Shown piece by piece: positions 24,447 to 32,669 of a DNA stretch of 44,657 nt. Source of the DNA: Hyphomicrobiales bacterium (lineage in GTDB: Bacteria; Pseudomonadota; Alphaproteobacteria; Rhizobiales; Rhizobiaceae); assembly GCA_017305925.1 (NCBI GenBank), contig JAFKJW010000191.1, positions 1 through 44,657 of the forward strand. The letters are read 5' to 3'. Numbering within the stretch: position 1 is the first letter of the stretch; each line of letters begins with the position of its first letter. The translations under genes were made by a program, and so were the position numbers. The notes below the pieces were generated by a model. That model saw nothing but the letters and a program-made list of their open reading frames with translations. It was not told the origin of the DNA and did no database searches.

Positions 24447-25757
24447 TCAGCCGAATGCGGTCGGCAGAGCGCAGCAAACCCGGTGATCGGCGTCCAGGCC
24501 CCAGATCAGGCCGTGCCTGTCGATGTTCGTGCAGGGATGGGAAAGGCCGAACTCCACCACGTCGCCGACCGCCGGGAGCGGCCCGTCGCTCCTGACGCGG
24601 ACGAAGGCGTGCTGGTCGTTGAATTTCTCGATGAAGATGTGGCCGGCGTCGCCCGCTTCCCTGCCGTCGCGCCAGATCCGCAGCGGCATGGGCACCCCCT
24701 GGTCGCTCGCGGCGTCGCGCATTCCCATGCCGCAGATGAGAAGGCCGCTCTCCGGAACGGAAAGAACCTCGGCCCAGAGCCGGAGCGCCGGCATGATGCG
24801 ACCGGCAAAGCCGATGCCCCGCCTTTCCATCGCCGCGAAGCCGCGCTTGTAGACGCCATGATCGGAAAAGAACAATGCGCCGCTGCGCAGAATGAGCCGC
24901 GTGCGGCCGTCCGCGACGGCGGCCGGGCCGAGCGCGGCGAGCACACGGTCGAACCAGAGCGAGCCGCCCGCGGTCAGGATGAGCGGCGCGCCGGGGCCGA
25001 GCCTGGCGCGCATGGCCGAATGGAACTGCGCGATGCGCTGCATCAATGCATCGACGCGGCGCTCGCTTTCCTTTTCGTCCGCGACGACGACCGCGCCTTC
25101 GTATCCGGCGATGCCTGACAGCCGCAGGCCGCAGTCTGCCGGCAGCGCCAGGACGTGCTCCATGAGTTCGATCGCCGCCTTGTCGTCGCGAAGCCCGGCG
25201 CGGCCGGCTCCCAATTCGATCATCAGGCCAAGCTCGGGCATGCCCTTGCCTCTGCTGCTTTCGGCCCGCCACGCCGCGGCAAGGGCGTCGACACCCTCTA
25301 CGGAATCGACGAAGGTGTGGACCTCGGCCATCGGATGGTGCCACAGCAAGGCGGCGAGGCGGCCCGCTCCGCCATGCCCGCCCACCTGGTTGGCAAGGAT
25401 CAGCCGTGACAAGCCGCCTTCCAGCATCACCGAAGCCTGGCGCGCATCCGCGACGGTAACGCCCCAGGCGCCGGCTTCCTGAAGGCGGCGGGCGATGGCC
25501 ACGGACATGGGCGTCTTGGCGTGCGGCGCGATCAGCGCTCCTTCGGTCGCGAGATGGCGCAGCACCGCCTCGGTATTGAGCTCGAATGTCGTCAGGTCGA
25601 GCGAGAGCAGGGGCAGGGCCATGCGGCCGTCCTGGGGCCGCCATCCTCGTCCGGCGATCTGGGCGATCGGAAGGGGCGCATAGCCGGTCGGGAAACCGCG
25701 CCAGCGGTCGTCGATCCAGCCCGTCCAGTCGTCCGTGAGCGCGGTGGCCGTCGTCAT
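24447..25757 (-). CDS. D-threonine aldolase / D-serine dehydratase-like PLP enzyme
   Basis: 436 residues. The alanine-racemase-like barrel carries the PLP lysine in APHAKTPMS. The carboxy-terminal metal-binding domain of the D-serine-dehydratase family ends with SHPCTNIDRHG, holding the usual His and Cys ligands. Known relatives cleave D-threonine-type hydroxy amino acids or deaminate D-serine. An upstream extension of about 50 residues (WIDDRWRGFPTGY) fits the subgroup annotated as amino acid deaminase. The start at 25757 has GGAGGATGAG upstream and lies four bases after the amidohydrolase stop, so it is the second gene of that operon. Confidence 0.82.
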   Translation of the reverse strand: MTTATALTDDWTGWIDDRWRGFPTGYAPLPIAQIAGRGWRPQDGRMALPLLSLDLTTFELNTEAVLRHLATEGALIAPHAKTPMSVAIARRLQEAGAWGVTVADARQASVMLEGGLSRLILANQVGGHGGAGRLAALLWHHPMAEVHTFVDSVEGVDALAAAWRAESSRGKGMPELGLMIELGAGRAGLRDDKAAIELMEHVLALPADCGLRLSGIAGYEGAVVVADEKESERRVDALMQRIAQFHSAMRARLGPGAPLILTAGGSLWFDRVLAALGPAAVADGRTRLILRSGALFFSDHGVYKRGFAAMERRGIGFAGRIMPALRLWAEVLSVPESGLLICGMGMRDAASDQGVPMPLRIWRDGREAGDAGHIFIEKFNDQHAFVRVRSDGPLPAVGDVVEFGLSHPCTNIDRHGLIWGLDADHRVCCALPTAFG

Positions 25758-25761
25758 CGCC

Positions 25762-26679
25762 TCATCCTCCCAGCCTGTAGGTGCGCGCCGACGTGTCGTG
25801 GAAGAAAGCGCGCTGCGCCGCCGGGGGACGGTCCGCGAGGATCTTGCGATAGACATCGAGCAGGCGGGCGAAGGGCGCCTGAAGCCCGGAGACGGGCGCA
25901 TCGCTGCCGAACATGGAGCGTTCCGGCCCGAAGCTGTCGAGGCAGTGGAGAATGACCGCCGCGAGACTTTCCTCCGTCCAGTCGTGGTCGTAGGCGACCG
26001 GATTGGAGATCTTGACGAGGACGTTGGGACAGGCGGCAAGGCGCGTCAGTCCGGTGCGCCAGGTCAGCATCCCTTCCGCGCTGCGGTCGGCCGGGCTGCC
26101 GCAATGGTTCAGGATAAAGGTCGTGGTCCCGAAGTCGCGCGCGAGCTGCGCGGCCTCCTCCATCTGGTGCGGATAGAGCATCAGGTCGAACGGAAGGCCG
26201 GCTTCGGTGAGGGCGGCGAGGCCACGGCGCCAGGGCGGGTCCGACATCCGGTTCGGCCGGTCCGCGAACGAGCGGGCCGGGTCGGGGTGCCATGCGACGA
26301 TGTCGCGCAGCCCGGCCGCCCTCGGATGGCGCGCCTCCCGGCCAATTCGCGCCGCGGCGTCGGGCGCGTCGAGGGAAACGCGAAAAACATGGCGGGCGGC
26401 GACCACATGGCGGTCGAGCGTATCGAGCCATGCGCTCTCCTCGCCGCCCGTATCGTTCGACCAGCCGGCCTCCACGTGAACCGTGGCGACGATGTTCTCG
26501 CCTTCGGCTTGCGCCAGATAATCCGCGACCAGGAAATCCCGCCGCAGGCTGCCGAGATCCCCCATGGGCAAGCCGGCTTCGTCCGGCGCGGGCTGCCTGT
26601 CCAGCCAGCCATGCTTGCCCATGCCATAGGCCCACAGATGGTGATGGGCGTCGATGATGGGACCACGGTAAAGCGCCAT
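25762..26679 (-). CDS. Amidohydrolase family protein (Amidohydro_2, COG3618 type)
   Basis: 305 residues, TIM-barrel metal hydrolase. The HxH motif is at the start (IIDAHHHLW), further ligands are in LNHCGSP and the catalytic Asp in MFGSDAPVSG. Relatives hydrolyse sugar lactones (for example fuconolactone) or decarboxylate or hydrolyse aromatic acids. It is first in a two-gene operon, 11 bases downstream of a GntR-type palindrome. With the Amadori-type genes under the same motif, a lactonase or amidase step on a sugar derivative is possible (inference). Confidence 0.87.
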   Translation of the reverse strand: MALYRGPIIDAHHHLWAYGMGKHGWLDRQPAPDEAGLPMGDLGSLRRDFLVADYLAQAEGENIVATVHVEAGWSNDTGGEESAWLDTLDRHVVAARHVFRVSLDAPDAAARIGREARHPRAAGLRDIVAWHPDPARSFADRPNRMSDPPWRRGLAALTEAGLPFDLMLYPHQMEEAAQLARDFGTTTFILNHCGSPADRSAEGMLTWRTGLTRLAACPNVLVKISNPVAYDHDWTEESLAAVILHCLDSFGPERSMFGSDAPVSGLQAPFARLLDVYRKILADRPPAAQRAFFHDTSARTYRLGG

Positions 26680-26689
26680 TGAAAGCCTA

Positions 26690-26704
26690 TGTTGTCAGAT
26701 GACT
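26690..26704. promoter_or_regulatory. Candidate GntR operator, amidohydrolase operon
   Basis: TGTTGTCAGATGACT matches the palindrome AGTTRTCWGAYAACT at 13 of 15 positions. It sits between the promoter (-35 TTGACA at 26741-26736) and the ATG at 26679, close to the expected transcription start. One of four such sites near 24.4-31 kb. Confidence 0.6.
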
Positions 26705-26710
26705 ATCCCG

Positions 26711-26749
26711 ATATTGCCATTCAGGTGGCGCGATGTGTCAACATCGCGC
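26711..26749 (-). promoter_or_regulatory. Promoter with overlapping 9-bp inverted repeat
   Basis: On the minus strand TTGACA (26741-26736) is followed after 19 bases by CAATAT (26716-26711). The -35 lies across a perfect inverted repeat, GCGCGATGT (26728-26736), four-base loop, ACATCGCGC (26741-26749). The repeat may be a second regulator site or, read on the plus strand where TTGAATTTTTC follows, a terminator-like hairpin. Confidence 0.45.
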
Positions 26750-26831
26750 TTGAATTTTTCTGTCCCGGTGTGACCGGAATGAGGACATCGCCATAATTTC
26801 CTGCGCGTTGCGGTCATCCGGTTTCGGGGTC

Positions 26832-27653
26832 CTATCCGGCGGCCGGATCTTGCGGAAATCCGCCTTCATGCGCGCAGGCGAGGGCTGCATGGGCCGCCGC
26901 TTTCGCTCCGGCGACGTGCGGCGGTGCGCCTGAAAGCCAGCCGTGGAGAAAGGCTGCGATATAGCTGTCGCCGGCGCCTGTTGTGTCCACCGGAACGATC
27001 GGACGGGCCGGAATTTCCGCTTCGGCGCTGCCGAGGAAGACCGAGCTTCCCCGCGCGCCGCGCGTCACGACGACACCGCGCGCGCCGGCGGTGAGAAGCG
27101 ATCGCGCCAGCCGGGCGGCCGCTTCGTGTGATCCCTCGATGGCGGCGAAGGCGATCGCAAGCCCTTCGACGCCACGGTTCTCCGCCGATGCGTTGACGGT
27201 GATGTCCTGCGATACCGACCGGCCGGCCTCCACGAGCCGCCGCCGCAGCGCGCCGCCGTCGTCAAACCAGCCGATATGCACGTGATCGAATGCGAGCAGC
27301 GCCGGGATTTCATCCTCGCCGGGGGCGTAGCCGGCGCAGGCACCGAAATCCTCGAAGACGATCCGCCGCTCGCCGGTTTCCGAGACATGGATTTCGGTGC
27401 GCGCGGTCGGCAGCGGGCGACGCACGAGGTGGGACGTGTCGACGCCGTTGCGGTCGAGGAGCCGCTTTGTCAGCGCGCCGTATTCATCCGCGCCAACCGC
27501 GCCGAAATAGGCGGAGGATCCGCCCAGGGCAGAAAACTGGACGGCGACGTTGACGGCATTCCCGCCGATGAAGCGACGGCCGCCCGGTCGAAGGATGTCG
27601 ACGCAGTTGTCGCCGACGGCAGCAAGGGTATGGCGCCGATCAATATTCGACAC
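26832..27653 (-). CDS. PfkB family sugar kinase, FrlD (fructoselysine 6-kinase)-like
   Basis: 273 residues. The amino terminus AAVGDNCVDI and GGNAVNVAV match what I recall of fructoselysine kinase FrlD better than ribokinase or fructokinase. The catalytic loop DTTGAGDSYIAAF contains Asp229 as base. GTG start at 27653 overlaps the end of the SIS gene by 14 bases, so the pair is translationally coupled. Expected reaction: phosphorylation at C6 of an Amadori compound or related sugar-amine, giving the substrate for the deglycase. The exact amine is unknown. Confidence 0.8.
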   Translation of the reverse strand: MSNIDRRHTLAAVGDNCVDILRPGGRRFIGGNAVNVAVQFSALGGSSAYFGAVGADEYGALTKRLLDRNGVDTSHLVRRPLPTARTEIHVSETGERRIVFEDFGACAGYAPGEDEIPALLAFDHVHIGWFDDGGALRRRLVEAGRSVSQDITVNASAENRGVEGLAIAFAAIEGSHEAAARLARSLLTAGARGVVVTRGARGSSVFLGSAEAEIPARPIVPVDTTGAGDSYIAAFLHGWLSGAPPHVAGAKAAAHAALACAHEGGFPQDPAAG

Positions 27654-28662
27654 GGCGGTAGTACCGGCGGGTCGTCAAAGGATGATCGCGCAGCACTTCG
27701 AGATGAGCCGAGATGCGCTCCAGCGCGGTGGCCAGAAGCGCCGGAGCCAGAAGCGCCCTGAGGGCGGGCGCGAGATCGGGCGTCGGATAATCGGCCGTAT
27801 CGAGCACCGTCAGCGCGCCGCCGACCTTCGGAACGAACCGCTCGACGCGTTCGGCCAGCGGGCGGCAAGCGTCCTCGCCCTTGAAGAGGATGACGCTGAC
27901 ACCCTTTTCGACCAGTTCCAGCGTTCCATGGAAAAAGTCGGATGCGTGGACAGGACGGGTCCTGATCCATTGCATCTCCTCGAGGATGCACATGCCGTAA
28001 TAATAGGCTTCCGGCCAAACGTTCCCGGCCCCGGTGAAGATATGCCAATCGGAACCGGCAATGATCCTGGCGTAATCGCCGGCCCTCGGCTCGACGGCCT
28101 TCTTGATTGCCAGGAGGGACCGGGGCAGGGGCTGCAAATCCCTGACGAGACCGGGGAAATCGCCCAGCGCGCCGAGTTCGCCGCGATGCCCCATCAGGGA
28201 CAGCGCGATCAGCAGCGACTGGATGTAGAAATTCTCGCTCGACGTGTCGTCCGCCGCGTAGTTGACCAGCGCATGGTCCGCGTCGCGCCCCAGCGGCGTG
28301 TCGGCATGACCGACGAGCGTCACGACCTTCGCGCCGCGCGCCTTGGCGAAAGCGAGGAAGGCGACGCTTTCCTTGGTCGTCCCGGAGAGCGACGTCAAAA
28401 AGACCAGCGAGCCGGAATTCAGGTTGACGGAGCCGGCCGCCATCGTCTCGGCAACCGAATCGGAGAAAACCGGAAAGGTGGACTGCCGGCGCAGCAGTTG
28501 CACGGCCGGCTGCAAAAGCGTGGCGACCCCGCCGGTGCCGAGGATGTGGACATTCGTCATCCCACTCCGGATGGATTCGCCGACGATCCTGTCGATGTCT
28601 CCGGCGAGAGCGACGGCGCCCGACTGGATGCCCAAGAATCGTGCTTCGTCGAAATTCAACAT
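27640..28662 (-). CDS. SIS-domain protein, FrlB-like Amadori (fructosamine 6-phosphate) deglycase
   Basis: 340 residues with two SIS domains. The first carries ILGTGGVATLL and the phosphate-binding SLSGTTKES (residues 91-99); the second has HASDFFHGTLELVE, as in the FrlB/GfrF group. The ending RDHPLTTRRYYRRVEY resembles the FrlB terminus I recall (DHNP...RRYY...VEY). FrlB splits fructoselysine 6-phosphate to glucose 6-phosphate and lysine. The next gene is the FrlD-like kinase and a GntR palindrome lies 20 bases upstream. No dedicated Amadori importer adjoins it, so uptake may use the ABC system at 12288-16666 (inference). Confidence 0.8.
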   Translation of the reverse strand: MLNFDEARFLGIQSGAVALAGDIDRIVGESIRSGMTNVHILGTGGVATLLQPAVQLLRRQSTFPVFSDSVAETMAAGSVNLNSGSLVFLTSLSGTTKESVAFLAFAKARGAKVVTLVGHADTPLGRDADHALVNYAADDTSSENFYIQSLLIALSLMGHRGELGALGDFPGLVRDLQPLPRSLLAIKKAVEPRAGDYARIIAGSDWHIFTGAGNVWPEAYYYGMCILEEMQWIRTRPVHASDFFHGTLELVEKGVSVILFKGEDACRPLAERVERFVPKVGGALTVLDTADYPTPDLAPALRALLAPALLATALERISAHLEVLRDHPLTTRRYYRRVEY

Positions 28663-28681
28663 TCTGCGGCCCTGAAAAGCT

Positions 28682-28726
28682 AGTTGTCAGATAACTCATG
28701 TGCATCGAACGCCGGGTGCATGTCAA
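28682..28726 (-). promoter_or_regulatory. Promoter and GntR operator of the FrlB/FrlD-like operon
   Basis: AGTTGTCAGATAACT (28682-28696) is the best of the four sites, fitting AGTTRTCWGAYAACT at all 15 positions. Upstream on the minus strand TTGACA (28726-28721) is a perfect -35; the -10, 17 bases on (GCACAT), is weak. The operator lies just after the expected -10 and 20 bases before the ATG. Confidence 0.65.
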
Positions 28727-28745
28727 GAGAGGATGTGAACCGAGA

Positions 28746-28775
28746 TATACTCATGGCCGGAGATGTCTGACATTG
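28746..28775 (+). promoter_or_regulatory. Promoter and autoregulatory operator of the GntR gene
   Basis: TATACT (28746-28751) is a good -10. The operator AGATGTCTGACATTG (28761-28775) follows; it fits the palindrome at 11 of 15 positions with the GTCTGAC core intact. It begins about 50 bases before the ATG, at the expected start site of transcription. Confidence 0.55.
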
Positions 28776-28824
28776 CCAGCCCTGATGGCATGTGCCAAGG
28801 TCCGCTCGTCGCGGAGAAAAAGCC

Positions 28825-29550
28825 ATGGAGCAGAAAGCCCGCCGGGTCGGGGTCAGGCAGTTGCATGAGGAGATCGTGCGCTTTCTGGCTGAATCCGGGT
28901 TGAAGCCGGGCGATCAGATTCCGACCGAGGCGGAATTCCGGGAGCGGCTCGGCGGGTCCAGGCCGACGATCCGCGAAGCGTTGAAGCTTCTGGAGCAGGA
29001 CGGCGTCATCCGCGCCGAGCACGGGCGCGGGCGGTTCCTGACGGCTGCCGGGACGCTACGGGTCGACCGCCCGATAACGACATTCGAGAGCATCACCGAG
29101 ATGGCGAGCCATTTCGGTTACAGCCTGATAAACAAGGTGCTTTCCGTTTCCGAGGAGCGCCCCGGCGCCGAGGTGGCTACGGCGCTCGGGCTGTCCAGAG
29201 GGGACACCGTGATCCGGCTCGAGCGGCTGCGCATGAACGAGCGGGATCCGATGATCTACAGCCTGGAATACGTTCCCCGCGACATCATCACCGACCGGGT
29301 CTTCGATATCGACTGGTCGGGGTCCCTGCTCGATACGCTGGAGCGCTACGGAGCAAGGCCGAGCCTTTCGCAGGCACGCGTGCGTGCCACGTTTCTTCCC
29401 GAGGAGGTCGCCGCCCGTCACGATCTGCGCGATTTCGGCCCGGCGCTGGTCATCGAGGAAACGGCCTATCTGGACTCCGGCCCGCCGGTGATCCGTGCCC
29501 TGGATTACCATCGCGGCGACCGGTATACATTCAGCTTCTTGCGCAAATAG
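28825..29550 (+). CDS. GntR family regulator, HutC subfamily (UTRA domain)
   Basis: 241 residues. A winged helix at residues about 8-72 (GDQIPTEAEFRERLGGSRPT is its recognition part) is followed by a UTRA ligand domain from about 90 with conserved VIRLERLR, SLEYVPRDI and PVIRALDYHRGD. UTRA regulators such as FrlR, NagR and HutC bind sugar phosphates or amino acids. The start at 28825 has GGAG eight bases upstream. Palindromes that could be its operators lie at 26690, 28682, 28761 and 29563, before every transcription unit of this region, so it probably controls them all in response to an Amadori-type or amino-sugar compound (inference). Confidence 0.92.
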   Translation: MEQKARRVGVRQLHEEIVRFLAESGLKPGDQIPTEAEFRERLGGSRPTIREALKLLEQDGVIRAEHGRGRFLTAAGTLRVDRPITTFESITEMASHFGYSLINKVLSVSEERPGAEVATALGLSRGDTVIRLERLRMNERDPMIYSLEYVPRDIITDRVFDIDWSGSLLDTLERYGARPSLSQARVRATFLPEEVAARHDLRDFGPALVIEETAYLDSGPPVIRALDYHRGDRYTFSFLRK

Positions 29551-29562
29551 GCATCTCTTGAT

Positions 29563-29577
29563 AGATGTCTGACAACA
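29563..29577. promoter_or_regulatory. Candidate GntR operator, M20 hydrolase gene
   Basis: AGATGTCTGACAACA fits the palindrome at 13 of 15 positions. It overlaps a weak candidate promoter (TTGCGC 29539-29544, TAGATG 29562-29567) and lies 40 bases before the ATG at 29618, just after the GntR stop. Confidence 0.6.
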
Positions 29578-29617
29578 TGGCGGCGGTGCCGGCATGTCCG
29601 TCATCCCGGAGCCTGCC

Positions 29618-30955
29618 ATGACCACAAGCCTCCCCGTTCTCTCCGCGGCTCAGTCGCAGGCCGTCGATCGCGCGATCGAAGCCTTGTGGCCGAAGGCGCT
29701 CGACCTGCTCAAGAAGATGGTGGGCACCAACAGCGTGAACCCGCTTTTCCCCGGCATCTCCCGCGGCGATGTCATCGGCGGCGAGACGCAGGTTTCGGGC
29801 ATGCTGGGCGATTTTCTCGCCGGCTCCGGCCTCGCGATCCATCCGGTGGCGCCCGATCCGGACCGCGTCAACCGGGTGGCGTTGCTCAAGGGCGCCGGCG
29901 GCGGCCGTTCCCTGCTGATCAACGGCCATGTCGATACGGTGGCGGCCTTCAAGCCCGAATCGTGGTCGACGTGCAGTCCCTGGAATCCGGAGGTGCGGGA
30001 CGGCCGGCTGTACGGCCTCGGCTCGACCGACATGAAGAGCGGCCTCGTTTCGGCGGCGCTCGCCGCCGCGGCGCTGGTGGCCGCCGGTATCCGTCTCAAG
30101 GGCGAATTGCAGATTCATGCGGTCGTCGGGGAGGAGACGATGAGCCACGAGCTCGGCACCACGGCCGTGCTGGAAGCGGGCTTCACGGCCGAAGGCGGCA
30201 TCGTCGTCGAGCCGACGTCGCAGCCGGTGCCGCTCACCGTATCCCCGGTGGGGGCCGGAAACTTCAATCTGCACATCGACATCCAGGGTTATGCCACGCA
30301 TGGCGGCAATCGCGGCCCGTCCATCAGGGCCGGCGGGCCCGGCATGGCGGCCGGCGTCAACGCGGTCGAGAAAGCCATCCTGATCGTGCAGGCCTTGCAG
30401 CAGCTCGAACAGGAGTGGGGCACGAGCAAGGTCCATCCGGCTTTCCCGGCCGGCTTCTTCTCGCTCTGCCCGTCGGTCCTGCACGGCGATGCCGGGGTGC
30501 CGAGCGTCGGCTATCTCGCCGACCGCGCCACCATCGGCTACCTCGTCTGGTATCCGCCGGGCAACAGCGCCGAACAGATCCGCAACGAGATCGAGGCGCA
30601 GGTTCACCGCGCGGCGCAGATGGATCCGTGGCTGAGAGAGCATCCGCCCGTTCTGCGCTGGGACAGCAACTGGCCGGTTTCCGATACGGACCCCGCCCAT
30701 CCGCTGGTGCGCAGCCTGGTGGCGGAGCGCACCGCCGTGCTGGGTGCGATGCCGGGCGGGGCGGCGGACACGGCCGGCTTCAACGCCTGCTGCGATTCCG
30801 CCTTCATCGAGCAAAAGGGCATACCATGCGTGATCTTCGGGCCGGGCGACCTGCGCTTCGCGCATTCGATGAACGAGTTCGTCAATCTCTCCGAAGTGAC
30901 GGACGCGGCCCGCATCCTCGCCCGCGCGGCGGCGCGGTGGTGCGGCGTGGCATAG
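29618..30955 (+). CDS. M20 family metallohydrolase (ArgE/DapE type)
   Basis: 445 residues. Zinc-site motifs: LINGHVDTV (His104, Asp106), GLGSTDMKSG (Asp138), VVGEETMSHE (Glu172, Glu173) and HSMNEFV near the end. The ATG at 29618 with GGAG six bases upstream is preferred over one at 29594. The family removes acyl groups from amino acids. It is unlike the M20 protein at 17158-18321 in length and lid sequence, so the two are not recent copies. The GntR-type site upstream ties it to the Amadori-type genes; a glycated or acylated amino acid substrate is a reasonable guess. Confidence 0.88.
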   Translation: MTTSLPVLSAAQSQAVDRAIEALWPKALDLLKKMVGTNSVNPLFPGISRGDVIGGETQVSGMLGDFLAGSGLAIHPVAPDPDRVNRVALLKGAGGGRSLLINGHVDTVAAFKPESWSTCSPWNPEVRDGRLYGLGSTDMKSGLVSAALAAAALVAAGIRLKGELQIHAVVGEETMSHELGTTAVLEAGFTAEGGIVVEPTSQPVPLTVSPVGAGNFNLHIDIQGYATHGGNRGPSIRAGGPGMAAGVNAVEKAILIVQALQQLEQEWGTSKVHPAFPAGFFSLCPSVLHGDAGVPSVGYLADRATIGYLVWYPPGNSAEQIRNEIEAQVHRAAQMDPWLREHPPVLRWDSNWPVSDTDPAHPLVRSLVAERTAVLGAMPGGAADTAGFNACCDSAFIEQKGIPCVIFGPGDLRFAHSMNEFVNLSEVTDAARILARAAARWCGVA

Positions 30956-30994
30956 GGGCCAGAGTGATCCCCGGCCGTGCATTTCGGCATCCGG

Positions 30995-31765
30995 CTAAGC
31001 GTGGATCTCGAGGTCCTTTTCCTGCCGGGCATGGAGAAGGCCGACATGCCTTGCCATGTTGGCCAGGACGGCCTCGATGATCAGCCGTCCCTTTTCGGCC
31101 GTCGCAGCGCGCGGGTCGCCAAGCACCGGGCTGTCGGAAAATTCCGTCCAGCGGTAGGGCACGAAGTCGAAATCCTCGGGAAACTCGGGATAGTTGGCGA
31201 CGGCCTTGTCCATGGCCACATGCTCCGGCGACAGGTGCAGCATGTAGGAGGTCTCGATCTCGCAGGCATGCAGGAAGGCGGGATGGGCTTCCGGCTTCTC
31301 GCGGCACCGGGCGATGACGGCACTGGCGCCGGGATAGAAGAAGTTGGCGATGGTGAAATCGTGCTCCCGGGCGACGCGCTGGGCGTCACGGATTGCCGCC
31401 GCATTGCCGAGATGCGCGTTGATCACGGCCATGGTCGACAGGCCCTTCGCCCTGGCCGAAAAGGCGATATCGAGAAGCGCCCGCGTCACCGTCTCGCCGG
31501 AGATGCCGAACGACCCCGGCGCATCCGCGAGCGACCATACCTGCCCGAACGGAAGGACGGGCAGGCGCAGGATCGGGGTTGCCGAACCGATGACCCGTGC
31601 AAGCTCCTCTGCGAGGCGTGCGGCCAGGATGTTATCCGTCCCGGCGGGCAGGTGGTCGCCATGGCTTTCGACGGCGCCGAGCGGCAGGATGAGCACGGGC
31701 TTGCGCGCCAGGGCGGCCGCCATCTCGCTGTCGTTGAGGCCGGTGATGTCCGTCCTGTCGGTCAC
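30995..31765 (-). CDS. Creatininase family amidohydrolase
   Basis: 256 residues, the usual size. Metal ligands of the family are visible in GAVESHGDHLPAGTD (Glu33, His35, Asp44), a central His in INAHLGN and a Glu in ACEIETSYM. Members open cyclic amides (creatinine) or act on formamide groups in cofactor and flavin biosynthesis. It is convergent with the M20 gene, 39 bases away, and no GntR palindrome precedes it. Substrate unknown; it adds another amide hydrolase to an amidase-rich region. Confidence 0.87.
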   Translation of the reverse strand: MTDRTDITGLNDSEMAAALARKPVLILPLGAVESHGDHLPAGTDNILAARLAEELARVIGSATPILRLPVLPFGQVWSLADAPGSFGISGETVTRALLDIAFSARAKGLSTMAVINAHLGNAAAIRDAQRVAREHDFTIANFFYPGASAVIARCREKPEAHPAFLHACEIETSYMLHLSPEHVAMDKAVANYPEFPEDFDFVPYRWTEFSDSPVLGDPRAATAEKGRLIIEAVLANMARHVGLLHARQEKDLEIHA

Positions 31766-32051
31766 GCCGCGGCTCGTTCGTTCGACCAGACAGCGCCGAG
31801 GTTCCTCAGAACGGTCTCCCCGAAGGGCGTAAGGAGGAAACTCACGATCGGCGATCCTTCTGCATCATTCGAACCCAGACGGCGCAACGCGGGTTGCGCG
31901 GCCGGGGACAGACAGCACGATCGACGCGTCCGTCCGGGTCGTCAAGATACAAAGGCCACCGAGCCGGAAGGCAGTCGACGGCAAGGTCCGACGATCGCCA
32001 CGACGGCTTTCCGTTTGCGGAGGAAAGCGGACCAATCCTCCCGGACCGGCG
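31766..32051. other. Intergenic region without a supported gene
   Basis: No ORF here has convincing codon use or start signals. On the minus strand, after the stress gene, GCTTTCC (32006-32012) pairs with GGAAAGC (32022-32028) as a small hairpin without a U-tract. A minus-strand GGTTCGAAT-like string near 31870 does not fold into a tRNA. Confidence 0.4.
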
Positions 32052-32645
32052 TCAAATCCTGTAGCGAAGGCGTTCTTCCTCGACTTCGGCGGGCGTATAC
32101 GGATCGAGCGTGTCGTCGAAACGCGACCATCCCTCCTCCGCATAGATCGCGCGACGCTCGGCGGGATCGATCCTGTTCGATCGGCTCAGGATTGCTTCGG
32201 CGTCGGGGTAGAGGTCGTCCTCCACCCGGGCGGTGACCAGGGTGCCGCCCCGGCGCACGCCTTCGGCATAGACATGGGCATGCTCTTCGGGAACGCCGGA
32301 TTCCGTCATCGCGCCGATCAGCCCGCCAGCCGCGCCGCCCGCGACCGCGCCTGCCGCGGCGCCTGCCGCCGTGGCGGCGAGCCACCCGGCCGCGACGACC
32401 GGACCCACGCCGGGTATCGCCATGATCCCGAGGCCGGTCAGAAGTCCGCCGGCGCCGCCGACAACCGCGCCTATCCCCGCGCCCGTGCCGGCGCCTTCAG
32501 CCGCGTTCGATTCCCTGGCGGAGCGCTCCCCCGCATCGTTCGAAACGATGCTTATGTCGTCGGAGGGAACACCCCGCTCCTCCAGTGCGCTGACAGCGGC
32601 GCGGGCGTCGGAATAGTCGTCGAACAGTCCTGTAACGGTTTTCAT
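32052..32645 (-). CDS. General stress protein 17M-like (YflT type) membrane-associated protein
   Basis: 197 residues. The first 45 residues (KTVTGLFDDYSDARAAVSAL) form the general-stress-17M fold. A long glycine/alanine-rich hydrophobic middle (residues about 50-112) resembles a glycine-zipper membrane segment. The tail is acidic, with EEGWSRFDDTLDPYTP. The gene starts 24 bases after the PepSY gene stop with GGAGATTTAC upstream, so it is probably read from the same EcfG-type promoter. Biochemical function unknown. Confidence 0.85.
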   Translation of the reverse strand: MKTVTGLFDDYSDARAAVSALEERGVPSDDISIVSNDAGERSARESNAAEGAGTGAGIGAVVGGAGGLLTGLGIMAIPGVGPVVAAGWLAATAAGAAAGAVAGGAAGGLIGAMTESGVPEEHAHVYAEGVRRGGTLVTARVEDDLYPDAEAILSRSNRIDPAERRAIYAEEGWSRFDDTLDPYTPAEVEEERLRYRI

Positions 32646-32669
32646 GTAAATCTCCTCGCGTGTTGGCGG

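Noticed and set aside
31860-31900. GGTTCGAAT-like string on the minus strand, suggesting a tRNA T-loop
   Set aside because: No 5-bp T-stem, anticodon arm or acceptor stem can be formed around it.
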